Below, piece by piece: positions 25,758 through 34,120 of a DNA stretch of 64,000 nt. Made by a program: the position numbers and the translations under genes. Below the pieces are notes generated by a model. The model worked only from the letters and a program-made list of their open reading frames with translations. It searched no databases and was not told where the DNA came from. Source of the stretch: CALECP01 sp964389925 (GTDB lineage Bacteria; Chloroflexota; Anaerolineae; Promineifilales; Promineifilaceae); NCBI GenBank assembly GCA_964389925.1, contig CAYMGE010000005.1, forward strand, positions 1-64,000. Reading direction: 5' to 3'. The stretch's first letter is position 1, and every line of letters begins with the position of its first letter.

Positions 25758-26740
25758 AACAACTTCCATTTTTGATCATATTCGCACTCCTACTGCTTGG
25801 ATGTGGCGAAGAAACACCAGACGCGACGTTAGTTCCCACACAGGCGGCGCAGCAAGAACTCGCCGCAGACGTTGTGACTGACATGAGCGCGTCGCCGACT
25901 GCAACGGCTGTGCCGACAGCTATTCCAACAAATACGCCTACGCCCACGGCGACACCCGTTCCGCTTGCGGCCGTCGTTAATGATGAGCCAATTCTGCTGG
26001 CAGAGTATGAGGCGAAGCTGGCGCAATATCAGCAGTGGTTTCCAAACGGTGCGCCCGATGGTCGGGATATTCGTGTTTACACATTGGAAACGATGATTAC
26101 GCAGCGGCTCGTTGAACAAGCGGCGCAGCGGGAAGGGGTGAGCGTCTCGGCCGAATCCATCCAGCAATCAATTGACGAGGCAATTACGCTCAGTGGTGGG
26201 CAAGAAGCATATCAAGTCTGGTTAGAACAGAGTCACTTCACAGAAGAAACCTTTTACGAACAGACGCAGGAAGAGGCGATTATGCAGGCGATGGTCGAGC
26301 ATGTGACCGTCAATGTGCCGCAGTCGGCCGAGTTTGTCCGCGCCCGTTACATCCAAGTCGATGACCCCACCATCGCGGACACCATCATCAACGAACTGAA
26401 CGCCGGGGCCGACTTTGTGACGTTGGTGCAGCTATACTCTGTTGAACCGACAAAAAACGTCACGAATGGCGATTTGGGCTTTTTTAGCCCCGGCACGCTT
26501 TTAGTGCCAGAGGTCGAAGCGGCCGCATTCAATCTGCAACCCTTTGAATATAGCGGCGTGATTCCAGTCGATCAGTTAGATGGCTCAAAGACCTATTACA
26601 TTGTCGAAACGGTGGCGCGTGATGAGGGGCGGCCGCTGACCGCACAGCAACGTTTTGAGTTGTTGCAGCCGACTTTCGAGAATTGGCTTGCTACCGAGCG
26701 TGCCAATGCGACGATTGAAGTTCATATTGGTTTTGATTAG
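25754..26740 (+). CDS. SurA/PrsA-like peptidyl-prolyl isomerase lipoprotein
   Basis: 328 residues from a GTG that overlaps the previous stop. The signal peptide ends in the lipobox LLLLGCGEE. A Thr-Pro linker (about 50-72) leads into a SurA-N-like helical chaperone domain (AAVVNDEPILLAEYEAKL, ETMITQRLVEQAAQREGVSV). A parvulin-type domain follows (VRARYIQVDDPTIADTIINE, TNGDLGFFSPGTLLVPEVEAAAF). It should assist folding of exported proteins on the outer face of the membrane. The rotamase activity itself is inferred. Confidence 0.85.
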   Translation: MKQLPFLIIFALLLLGCGEETPDATLVPTQAAQQELAADVVTDMSASPTATAVPTAIPTNTPTPTATPVPLAAVVNDEPILLAEYEAKLAQYQQWFPNGAPDGRDIRVYTLETMITQRLVEQAAQREGVSVSAESIQQSIDEAITLSGGQEAYQVWLEQSHFTEETFYEQTQEEAIMQAMVEHVTVNVPQSAEFVRARYIQVDDPTIADTIINELNAGADFVTLVQLYSVEPTKNVTNGDLGFFSPGTLLVPEVEAAAFNLQPFEYSGVIPVDQLDGSKTYYIVETVARDEGRPLTAQQRFELLQPTFENWLATERANATIEVHIGFD

Positions 26741-26742
26741 GG

Positions 26743-27555
26743 ATGAACACGCTTTATTTGGTCGCCACCCCAATTGGCAATCTTGAGGATATGACGTTTC
26801 GCGCTGTGCGTGTTTTGCGCGAGGTTGCGTTGATTGCGGCCGAAGACACGCGCCATAGTGGAAAACTGCTCAAACATTACGACATCGACACCCCTCTGAC
26901 CAGCTTTCATGACTATAGCAACGACGCAAAACGCCAACATCTGCTCGACCAACTCGCCAGCGACGACATCGCGTTGATTAGTGATGCGGGAACGCCGACC
27001 ATCTCCGACCCCGGCTATCGCCTGATTCGCGCTGCGCTCGACGCGGGCTACACGGTTACGCCCATTCCGGGCGCAAATGCCGCGATTACGGCTTTGACTG
27101 CTAGCGGGCTGCCAACCGACCGCTTCTTGTTTGTCGGCTTTTTGCCCAACAAGCAGCAGGCACGACGGGCGGCATTGACGGCGTTGTCGGCCGAAGTCGC
27201 CACGCTCATCTTCTACGAGTCCCCCAAACGTCTCACCAAATTCCTCACTGATGCACGCATTATTTTAGGTGATCGACAATGTTGTGTGGCACGCGAGTTG
27301 ACAAAGCTGCACGAAGAGCTATTTCGCGGCAAACTATCGGCCGCGCAAGCCCATTTTGCGACGGGTGTGCGTGGTGAGATTACGGTTGTCGTCGAAGGAG
27401 GGGCGGGGGCGGCCGATGTTTGGACAGAGCAAGCTATCCGCACAGAAGTTAATAAACTGATCGCGTCTGGTCTCTCCAAGAAACAAGCCGCTAGCCAGCT
27501 TGCAAAACAGTCCGGCTGGCGAGCCAAACAAATTTATCAACTCGCCATTTCATAA
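26743..27555 (+). CDS. rsmI: 16S rRNA (cytidine1402-2'-O)-methyltransferase
   Basis: 270 residues with a tetrapyrrole-methylase fold. YLVATPIGNLEDMTFRAVRVL is the N-terminal signature. AAEDTRHSGKLLKHY and LISDAGTPTISDPGYRLI are diagnostic of RsmI, as are IPGANAAITALTASGLPTDRF (in two parts) and LIFYESPKRL. A C-terminal helical HTH-like tail (LSKKQAASQLAKQSGWRAKQIYQ) is typical. It begins 2 bp after the SurA-like gene. A skew flip is centred on the palindrome at 27187. Confidence 0.95.
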   Translation: MNTLYLVATPIGNLEDMTFRAVRVLREVALIAAEDTRHSGKLLKHYDIDTPLTSFHDYSNDAKRQHLLDQLASDDIALISDAGTPTISDPGYRLIRAALDAGYTVTPIPGANAAITALTASGLPTDRFLFVGFLPNKQQARRAALTALSAEVATLIFYESPKRLTKFLTDARIILGDRQCCVARELTKLHEELFRGKLSAAQAHFATGVRGEITVVVEGGAGAADVWTEQAIRTEVNKLIASGLSKKQAASQLAKQSGWRAKQIYQLAIS

Positions 27556-27664
27556 AATCTCCTCATCACAGATACAGCTTTGCACCTAATTTTTTGTGTC
27601 GCGTTGAATCGGCCGTTGTTGTTCAGTAAGATAACTTTCAAATTCAACCTATCTGGAGAGACAT

Positions 27665-28135
27665 ATGAAAAAGCCCCTTCTTTTACCCCTTGCTATCATT
27701 GCATTTTTGAGCATCGTGCTTTGGCAATTTGCCGCCGCCCAATCACTGGATAGATTTATATATCTTCCCGTCATTAGAGCGGAGTTTCGCCCTGCCGTTG
27801 TCAGCTTTCAGGCGGCCTACGCCAGCGAATGTCAACATGCCCCAGCAAATGAGACAGATCCCCCCGTCACATTCCCCAACGATGTCGCAAAGTTAGCCCT
27901 GCGTGCAACGCTAGATGGCGCACGCGGAACAGATGGCAAAGTCGTCTGGATTTTGGAAGATGTTCCCGTCTATGAGTTTGGCTTTGAGGTCGAAAATGAC
28001 CGCGAAATGATTGTCTCCGAATTTCATGGGCAACCGTTTCAGTGTGGGCAAAAACTTCGACCCGGCACATATCGCGTGCAGCTATTTGCCAACGATGAAT
28101 ACTTATACGAAGGTCGGATTATTATTGCGCCCTGA
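27665..28135 (+). CDS. Exported protein of unknown function
   Basis: 156 residues. A signal peptide (KPLLLPLAIIAFLSIVLW, probable cleavage after AAA-Q) is followed by a small beta-rich domain with two cysteines (ASECQHAP and PFQCGQ). GTYRVQLFANDEYLYEGRI resembles an Ig-like or exported beta-sandwich end. No family was recognised. AGAGACAT before the ATG serves as ribosome-binding site. The 109-bp gap upstream and the 97-bp gap downstream (with a TCGGCCGA at 28148) hold nothing else. Confidence 0.65.
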   Translation: MKKPLLLPLAIIAFLSIVLWQFAAAQSLDRFIYLPVIRAEFRPAVVSFQAAYASECQHAPANETDPPVTFPNDVAKLALRATLDGARGTDGKVVWILEDVPVYEFGFEVENDREMIVSEFHGQPFQCGQKLRPGTYRVQLFANDEYLYEGRIIIAP

Positions 28136-28232
28136 TCTGAAAGAGAATCGGCCGATCCACCGAGCCTCTAAAAACACACCATCAAAACCTAGACATTCCG
28201 TGAATCAAATTTCCCAAAACACACCCCAACCG

Positions 28233-29108
28233 TCACCTGACAGTCGCCACGGCATTCTGGAAGAAGCCGTAAATTCGACCGAATCGCCCATCCAAATAAG
28301 CCGCGTGCATCTCTTCTGGATTAAAGTGTTGGGTCAACTCAAAGCCGCGACTTTCTAAGAATGCCGCGATCTCACCCTCTGGCAGACCAAAAATAAACGG
28401 TTCCCCCACTTCTGCGACGGCTGCGGCCGCCTGTTCCGATCCATAATCGCTGAAGTCGCTAAAGAGTAGACGATCATGGATGTAGTCGAAGGCGGCCTTG
28501 CTGCCGGCGGCCGAGTTGTCACGAATAAAAGTCAACGTCCCATCCACAGCATACGCCTCAATGTAATAGGTGACCCCCTCCCAAATAAACAGCGTTTTCT
28601 TGTCGGTAGCATAGCCGGCTAGAGGCAACACATCTTCCAAACGACTGAGGTTGAAGTCGATTGGGATATAGGTTAGGTGGGGTGGGACTTCGATGTTGGC
28701 AGCTTGCAGGTAGCGACGCTTGGCGTTTTGTGTCGTGGGGGCATCGACTTCAAAAATGCGAAGGCCATCCGGGACTTTGGTGAAACGATAGCTGCGCGAG
28801 TCGTAGCCAGCACCAAGCAGGACGATCTGCTCCGTGCCATCGGTTAATGCCTGTTGGAAGAGTTGATCGAGATGGCGGGTGCGAGCGGTTAGATAGGCAT
28901 AGTTGGCAGGCGGGACTTCGCTGGCGAGAATTTGTGTGCGATTTTCGGCCGATTCAATCCGTTCACGCACGGGCGGACTCAAAAAATGAGCGGCAAGATA
29001 GTCGTTGGCAATCGGTTCTCCAACTTCTTTGTAACTCAACGCCCGCATGTAGCAGACAATTTTGGCGGTGTGGGAGGGCTTTGTTTCTATGCGGCGGTCT
29101 TGGGACAT
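28233..29108 (-). CDS. SAM-dependent methyltransferase, leucine-carboxyl-methyltransferase family
   Basis: 291 residues of the COG3315/PPM1 group. KIVCYMRALSYKE and AYLTARTRHLDQLFQQAL precede SAM-binding IVLLGAGYDSRSYRF, the acidic end of strand 2 (IFEVDAPTTQNAKRRYL) and TLFIWEGVTYYIE. Family members methylate small-molecule carboxylates or hydroxyls in polyketide-type pathways. No biosynthetic partner lies nearby, so the substrate is unknown. The gene stands alone between a converging exported-protein gene and pgi. Confidence 0.85.
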   Translation of the reverse strand: MSQDRRIETKPSHTAKIVCYMRALSYKEVGEPIANDYLAAHFLSPPVRERIESAENRTQILASEVPPANYAYLTARTRHLDQLFQQALTDGTEQIVLLGAGYDSRSYRFTKVPDGLRIFEVDAPTTQNAKRRYLQAANIEVPPHLTYIPIDFNLSRLEDVLPLAGYATDKKTLFIWEGVTYYIEAYAVDGTLTFIRDNSAAGSKAAFDYIHDRLLFSDFSDYGSEQAAAAVAEVGEPFIFGLPEGEIAAFLESRGFELTQHFNPEEMHAAYLDGRFGRIYGFFQNAVATVR

Positions 29109-29225
29109 AATTGGTAATGCAGGGCAGTTTGATGGAAGTTCATAGATTTCGATAGTAAAAAAAATTCAGAGCTTTTCATTCTCGTGCAGGCGGAAATTCA
29201 GTCTTCACTGCTGAGAAAAGAGTGA

Positions 29226-29245
29226 ATTCCCACCTGCGTGGGAAT
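29226..29245. repeat. Palindrome ATTCCCA-N6-TGGGAAT in the pgi downstream gap
   Basis: A perfect 7-bp inverted repeat in the 198-bp gap between the methyltransferase and pgi, followed by GACA. It resembles REP-like units seen in many genomes. A related sequence with a GCAGGAATGA core is seen at about 45181. Nothing else is recognised in the gap. Confidence 0.5.
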
Positions 29246-29306
29246 GACAATTTGGCGGGGTTGCCATTACCGATTTATTAAACGAGCTTCCATTAAACAG
29301 AAAGAG

Positions 29307-30917
29307 TTATGCAGCAAACTCGGACGCTAGCTGTTCAATGACAGATGCGGGATCAGCGTCGATGTGGAAACGAATGAGACGGCGATCTTCACCGCGCAGG
29401 GCTTCTGCATCGCCGAGTGCTTGGGCGAGTTTGAGCGGTTGGAAAGACATCGAGGAGGAAGCGGAGCCAGCTTGGTCAGGGATGGGGAGGTCTTCGGCCG
29501 AATCGCTCGTAAACTGCACAAATAGCCCATTGCCACCATCTCCTTTGTGAAGTTGACCAGTTGAATGCAGGAAACGTGGGCCATAGTTAACGGTTGTAGC
29601 TAACTTTGTTGCGTCGCGCAGGGAAGCCTGTAACGTCGCCATCGCCGCAGATGTGGCAGTGGTTGGCTCAATATAAGACATAACGGCAATGTAGTCGTTG
29701 GGGTTGGCTTGCGAGAGGAACGTTTTGAGGGTGTCGGCCGATAATTCCGCCGTCTCGCTCTCCGGCAACTCCCCCCGTTCCTGATATTCATCGACCATCT
29801 CACGCGCTCGAATTTTTGCCGACTCGACATTTGGTTGATCGAAGGGCTGGATGCCCATAATTGCCCCGGCGACTGCCGTAGCCATCTCCCACAAGAAAAA
29901 CTGCTCGCCCAGATCATATAAGTCGTCAAGCACAAGCTGGATAACGGGATGCCCCGCCTCTGCCAGCGTGTTCAAGGCCGCATGTGTTGTTGTATCTCCA
30001 GCCAGCTCTAATGAGACAAAGACGCGATCATCACCGTAGACTTCGGGTGCGCCAAGCGGTTCGCCGACAACCGGCAAAATGCCCTTACCACTCTTGCCAG
30101 TGCTTTCAGCAACTAGTTGTTCAACCCAATCGAAGAAGGGAATTATCTCATCTGAACCAACCAGCGTTAGCTTATCTCGTCCAGCTTCCGCGAGTGTCCC
30201 CAGTGCTGTCCCTAACTCACCACCAATTGGCTTATGTGCGACGGCAATTGCTCGGTCTAGCAACTTTTCAACATCGACTCCCACGAGCATCGCTGGAACC
30301 ATGCCAAAAAATGACAACACCGAATAGCGACCACCGATGTTGGGATCGTTTTCGTAAATACGGCGGAACGCATACTCATTCCCTAGCTTAACCAGCTTAC
30401 TGCCCGGATCAGTGATGGCGACAAAGTGATTGCCAGCTGCCTCCGTGCCGAGTTGCTCGGCCGTCCAGTTGTAGAAATGCTTAAATGCAGAGAGAGTTTC
30501 GACCGTGCCGCCTGATTTGGTGGCAACGATGAAGAGGGTTGTTGCGGCCGATAGCCGTGCCTGTTGTGCCAAAATATAGTCTGGGTCTGTCGTGTCAACA
30601 ATTTCTAGGTCGAGCGTTTGTCCCAAAATTTTGCTAAACACCTCTGGCGCAAGACTTGAACCGCCCATACCTAAAAGCAATACATCGCTGTAACCTTCTG
30701 CGACTAGTTCATCGCGCAAGGTCGTTAACACATTTAGCTGTTCTTTCATGCGGTTGGCAATGTCGAGCCAGCCCAGTCGATTTGTGATCTCTTGGGGATC
30801 ATCCTGCCAAACAGTATGGTCACGTTGCCAAATTCGGCCGACGATCTGTTCTTGCTTACGCAAAGCCGCTTCAATAGCCGCTTCGTTTTCACCGAATCGT
30901 GTTTTCAATTTGCTCAT
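29307..30917 (-). CDS. pgi: Glucose-6-phosphate isomerase
   Basis: 536 residues. It interconverts glucose-6-phosphate and fructose-6-phosphate. LLLGMGGSSLAPEVFSK is the N-terminal phosphosugar-binding region and IVATKSGGTVETLSAF the phosphate-binding loop. NIGGRYSVLSFFGMVPAML is the PGI signature area. GPRFLHSTGQLHKGDGGNGL carries the C-terminal His and Lys positions. Length and motifs fit the long bacterial form otherwise found fused to transaldolase; here it is not fused. A ribosome-binding site (GGAGC) precedes the ATG. Confidence 0.95.
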   Translation of the reverse strand: MSKLKTRFGENEAAIEAALRKQEQIVGRIWQRDHTVWQDDPQEITNRLGWLDIANRMKEQLNVLTTLRDELVAEGYSDVLLLGMGGSSLAPEVFSKILGQTLDLEIVDTTDPDYILAQQARLSAATTLFIVATKSGGTVETLSAFKHFYNWTAEQLGTEAAGNHFVAITDPGSKLVKLGNEYAFRRIYENDPNIGGRYSVLSFFGMVPAMLVGVDVEKLLDRAIAVAHKPIGGELGTALGTLAEAGRDKLTLVGSDEIIPFFDWVEQLVAESTGKSGKGILPVVGEPLGAPEVYGDDRVFVSLELAGDTTTHAALNTLAEAGHPVIQLVLDDLYDLGEQFFLWEMATAVAGAIMGIQPFDQPNVESAKIRAREMVDEYQERGELPESETAELSADTLKTFLSQANPNDYIAVMSYIEPTTATSAAMATLQASLRDATKLATTVNYGPRFLHSTGQLHKGDGGNGLFVQFTSDSAEDLPIPDQAGSASSSMSFQPLKLAQALGDAEALRGEDRRLIRFHIDADPASVIEQLASEFAA

Positions 30918-31004
30918 TTTTCTGCTCCATATCTTAAAGTTGTCATAACTGTTGCATTATACTGAGAATCGGCAGATCTCTTGAATCACTAGCCTTCTTC
31001 TTGC

Positions 31005-31037
31005 AAAATAAAAAGACGTAAGCCATTGCTCACGTCT
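31005..31037 (-). terminator. Rho-independent terminator after the CBM48 gene
   Basis: On the minus strand AGACGTGAGC pairs with GCTTACGTCT around an AATG loop (one mismatch), followed by a T-rich tract. It lies 44 bp beyond the CBM48 stop and insulates pgi downstream. Confidence 0.85.
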
Positions 31038-31080
31038 CCTGTTCAATCATCCGCTCAAATTAACCGTTACAGCAGATACG

Positions 31081-31371
31081 TTACACTGCTACAATAGAAT
31101 CTTCTGTTCCATGCTCGTTGGTGCGGTACTCATCGGCCGCCCAATCATTTTCCCACCGCTCGTCGTCAAGCAAATAGCGGAAGCGGTACTCTTGATTCGC
31201 GTCGAGCGAAATCGTGAGGCTAAAACTGTCGTCCTTAAGTTTCTTCATCAACTCAGGTTTCCAGTCGTTAAACTCACCCGTAAGTTCTGCTTTTTCTGCG
31301 CCCACATCAGCGGGAAGCTTGAAGGTTACGCGGCAAACTTGACCTGTTTTTGAGTAATTTTTCTTCAACAT
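31081..31371 (-). CDS. Stand-alone CBM48/AMPK-type glycogen-binding domain protein
   Basis: 96 residues, essentially one carbohydrate-binding domain. CRVTFKLPADVGAEKAELTG, then EFNDWKPELMKKLKDDSF, a beta strand, and EYRFRYLLDDERWENDWAADEY match the early-set domains of glycogen-branching enzymes and the AMPK beta subunit. The two conserved tryptophan regions are present. No catalytic domain is attached. It may target a partner to glycogen or sense polysaccharide (inference). The ATG at 31371 has AAGG upstream; the frame beyond it to 31491 lies over an operator-like array and was rejected. A terminator follows. Confidence 0.85.
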   Translation of the reverse strand: MLKKNYSKTGQVCRVTFKLPADVGAEKAELTGEFNDWKPELMKKLKDDSFSLTISLDANQEYRFRYLLDDERWENDWAADEYRTNEHGTEDSIVAV

Positions 31372-31475
31372 ACCTTGTATTCCTTTCAACCGTAAGTCGC
31401 ACACACTTTGTGCAGATGAAAATAGATAATGATTTGGCAGTAATTGGGATGCCGATTTACGCTTGAGATGTAAAT

Positions 31476-31518
31476 TTAGTTGACGAATCAACTAACTATA
31501 GTTGCTGTATCAACTATA
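31476..31518. promoter_or_regulatory. Operator-like inverted repeats upstream of the CBM48 gene
   Basis: Two adjacent perfect 8-bp inverted repeats share the half-site AGTTG: TTAGTTGA-CGAA-TCAACTAA (31476-31495) and TATAGTTG-N6-CAACTATA (31497-31518). They lie about 105-150 bp upstream of the CBM48 start and 165 bp before the divergent lipoprotein gene. The pattern resembles MarR-type operators. The rest of the 311-bp gap shows nothing else. Confidence 0.6.
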
Positions 31519-31682
31519 ATTCTAGCGTTGAGAGATAGCTTGTAAAATCCAATGTCGGAGAATAAAACTTCTTTCATACGGCTTTCATGAAGATGGTGTT
31601 GCCGCTTTATGCAAGCGTTGGTTAAATAGGGTGGATGGGAGCCGAAACCCCGCGAAACTAAAATTAAGAGAGATAAGTGTCA

Positions 31683-32300
31683 ATGAAAAAATTTGTGATT
31701 GTTTGTTTACTATTGCTAATGGGCTGTCGAGGGGCTGATTTTGTCGAGACATTTGAGGATGAAGATGCGTGGCCGCTCGCGGCGCAGGATGGCGTTTCGG
31801 CCGACATCATCAACGAGCAGTTCCAACTCACCGTCGATTTTCCAGACAGTCTGTTTGTAACAACAGCGGGGCGACGCAACTTCGATGATGGTGTCTTTGA
31901 GGTTGAGGTTGAGCCGTTGAGCGGGTCGGCCGAGTCTGCCTACGGGCTTGTCCTCCGCGCCACACCCAATGCCGATGACTTCTACTTCTTTCTCATCAGC
32001 GCGGACGGCTACTATAGCATCGGCGGCTGTCGAGATTCTTGCGACAATGATAACTTTGTGCGGCTGGCTGATAACATGTGGACGCGCTCTGACCTCATTC
32101 GCGTGGGTCTCAATCAACGTCACACGCTGCGTGCCGAAGCAGTTGGAGATGAGCTAACCTTCTATATTGATGACAATCTCGTTGATAGCTTCACAAATAG
32201 CAGCTTTACCCGGGGCGACATTGGCATTTTTCTACAGACGTTCGACTCACCAGCCACCGTTGCTTTTGATAACTTGACGTTTACGCCAGTAAATCCCTAA
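31683..32300 (+). CDS. Lipoprotein with a concanavalin-like (LamG/3-keto-disaccharide hydrolase-like) domain
   Basis: 205 residues. A short signal peptide with lipobox LLLMGCRG is followed by a single jelly-roll domain. GVFEVEVEPLSGSAESAYGLVLRA and DFYFFLISADGYYSIG correspond to the central strands. LRAEAVGDELTFYIDDNLVDSF and DIGIFLQTFDSPATVAFDNL are typical of DUF1080/LamG-like sugar-binding folds. It may bind surface polysaccharide. The ATG at 31683 follows GAGAGAT. Confidence 0.75.
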   Translation: MKKFVIVCLLLLMGCRGADFVETFEDEDAWPLAAQDGVSADIINEQFQLTVDFPDSLFVTTAGRRNFDDGVFEVEVEPLSGSAESAYGLVLRATPNADDFYFFLISADGYYSIGGCRDSCDNDNFVRLADNMWTRSDLIRVGLNQRHTLRAEAVGDELTFYIDDNLVDSFTNSSFTRGDIGIFLQTFDSPATVAFDNLTFTPVNP

Positions 32301-32374
32301 AAAGCAGCTTTGCTCCAAAACCCTCACCCCCTCTGAGGGGAAAAGATGTTTGCGCCCTCTCTTAAACTTTCATA

Positions 32375-32425
32375 TACCGTAAATCTCTGCCTGTGGGTGA
32401 GTAAACGGCAGGGATGTCTGCGGTA
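32375..32425. repeat. Nested hairpin in a convergent gap
   Basis: TACCG (32375) / CGGTA (32425) enclose CTCTGCC / GGCAGGGA. It lies between the lipoprotein gene and the convergent Na/Ca exchanger gene and may act as a bidirectional transcription stop, although no T-tract is present. Confidence 0.45.
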
Positions 32426-32437
32426 CGTTTTTAGCTA

Positions 32438-33364
32438 TCAAAATATTCCAAAGTCAGCCACCCAGCGCACGAGGTTGACCGCTATCAAGATACCGCCTTC
32501 AAGCCGAGAAAGCCGCCAGCCCGTCCGCATCATTATAATAACAGCTATCACGAGTGCGGAGAGTAAAAACAGGCTGCCAAATGCGGCCGATTCGACGGCA
32601 AGCGGTGAAATGATGGCTGCCAGCCCCAGAACACCGAGCAGGTTGAAGAGATCAGAGCCAATGAGGTTGCCAACCGAGATACCATGTTTGCCGCGCAAAA
32701 CGCCCATCAATGATGTCGCCAACTCTGGCGCGGAGGTGCCGGCTGCCACAATGGTCACGCCAATTACCCACTCACTCAGGCCGAAGTGTCGGGCGATAGT
32801 TGAGGCAGATTCGACGAGAAAGTGACCGCTCGTGACGATGAGGATAATGCCAGCGATAATCATGGGAACATCCAGCCAGTGGAAGTCGCCATCGGGCAAC
32901 TCTTCGGCCGTATCCCCACCATCTCGTTTGACGATTAAATAGCCAACATAGCCGAATAAAACAGTCATCAGCAGGACACCTTCCCACATGGCAAGCTGCA
33001 AGTCACGCAACAAAAAAAGCAGCAGCAATGTCGTTGAAATCAGCATTCCACCATCACGCCACACCAGCTTGTGCGTGGTCGGGATGCCTGAAACAAGCGC
33101 AACCCCGCCCAGAATAAAGCCTAGATTGAAGATATTGGAGCCAACGACGTTGCCAACCGAAATATCGGCCGATCCCGCCAACGCTGCCGCAATTGTGACC
33201 GCAAATTCAGGCGCAGATGTACCAATAGCGACAATTGTTAGCCCGATCACCAGCTCTGACATACCAATTTTGCGAGCAATACGGGCGGCTGAATCAACAA
33301 TCCAAGAGCCACCCAACCAGAGACCCGCAATACAAACTAGAACGATAACTGTATCAATCAACAT
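32438..33364 (-). CDS. Calcium/sodium antiporter (CaCA family, YrbG-like)
   Basis: 308 residues with about ten helices in two inverted repeats. Each holds an alpha-repeat signature: AIGTSAPEFAVTIAAAL with VGNVVGSNIFNLGFILG, and AAGTSAPELATSLMGVL with VGNLIGSDLFNLLGVLG. The paired Glu and Asn/Asp residues form the ion pathway. It exports Ca2+ in exchange for Na+ or H+. It is read in the same direction as the two membrane-protein genes upstream (spacing 10 and 17 bp), forming a probable ion-homeostasis operon. AAGGAAA precedes the start. Confidence 0.92.
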   Translation of the reverse strand: MLIDTVIVLVCIAGLWLGGSWIVDSAARIARKIGMSELVIGLTIVAIGTSAPEFAVTIAAALAGSADISVGNVVGSNIFNLGFILGGVALVSGIPTTHKLVWRDGGMLISTTLLLLFLLRDLQLAMWEGVLLMTVLFGYVGYLIVKRDGGDTAEELPDGDFHWLDVPMIIAGIILIVTSGHFLVESASTIARHFGLSEWVIGVTIVAAGTSAPELATSLMGVLRGKHGISVGNLIGSDLFNLLGVLGLAAIISPLAVESAAFGSLFLLSALVIAVIIMMRTGWRLSRLEGGILIAVNLVRWVADFGIF

Positions 33365-33374
33365 TTAATTTTCC

Positions 33375-34103
33375 TTAGCTATTTACGATAGAAGCAGGTT
33401 GGCTAACGACAGAATAGCTCTTTACCTGCTCAAATTCTGCTTCATCTCGATATTCACCCATCTGTTCGGCCGCCTCCACCATTTGTGAGACCGTGAGCGC
33501 AACCGCAAACCATAGGCCAAATGCCCACCAACTACTCCTGATGGCAAACAAGCCAGTCACAGCAAAAACGCCGAGAGCCAGTGAATTCAAGCCACTCATC
33601 ACACGCCACGCGCCATTTGCAGGCAAAATTCTGCTGAGAACAGCGTATAACAGGTTGTCATGATAGGGGGAAAGACGTAGCAACAACATAAACAGGAAAA
33701 TTCCTAGATTGAACAGTGCAACAATTTCCATTTCGAGTCCCAGCGCATTCATCGGTAGGCGTGACCATAGCCAGCCGAATATGATAGCCAACATTGCATA
33801 GATGCTCAACTCGGCCGCTGCAATTTTCATCTGCTGAGGTGACGTGCTACGTTGCTCACGCTCTGTCACCGCGCCTAATGGAAATAGCATCACCCGTGTC
33901 CAGTTCACGCCAACGCGCCGCGCCATGTAGAGGCGCAAAAGCGTCGCTGTCAATACTGAACCAAATATGAGTAGCCCTGCAATGCTTGCTTCAATGAGCG
34001 GTTCGATGTTCAAGAGGACAAGTGCGCCAATCGACAATGGGAGCAGCCAGAACCAACTGTGATGAATCAAGATTTTTGTCTGAAATGCTGTTCCGATTTT
34101 CAC
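33375..34103 (-). CDS. M50/site-2-protease-like membrane protein lacking the zinc motifs
   Basis: 242 residues from a GTG with GAGGAGG upstream. The layout follows small S2P-type proteases: ILIHHSWFWLLPL at the start, then a helix and ARRVGVNWTRVMLFPLGAVTE, which matches the ARRxGxxVxxITLFPLGG segment after HExxH. Here the HExxH position reads TATLLRLYM. The second metal site region (normally LDGG) reads SPYHDN. A protease role is therefore unlikely; it may be a pseudo-protease chaperone or regulator. It sits between the Kef antiporter and the Na/Ca exchanger. The assignment rests on motif spacing. Confidence 0.6.
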   Translation of the reverse strand: MKIGTAFQTKILIHHSWFWLLPLSIGALVLLNIEPLIEASIAGLLIFGSVLTATLLRLYMARRVGVNWTRVMLFPLGAVTEREQRSTSPQQMKIAAAELSIYAMLAIIFGWLWSRLPMNALGLEMEIVALFNLGIFLFMLLLRLSPYHDNLLYAVLSRILPANGAWRVMSGLNSLALGVFAVTGLFAIRSSWWAFGLWFAVALTVSQMVEAAEQMGEYRDEAEFEQVKSYSVVSQPASIVNS

Positions 34104-34120
34104 GCGCTTCCTCCTCGTAG

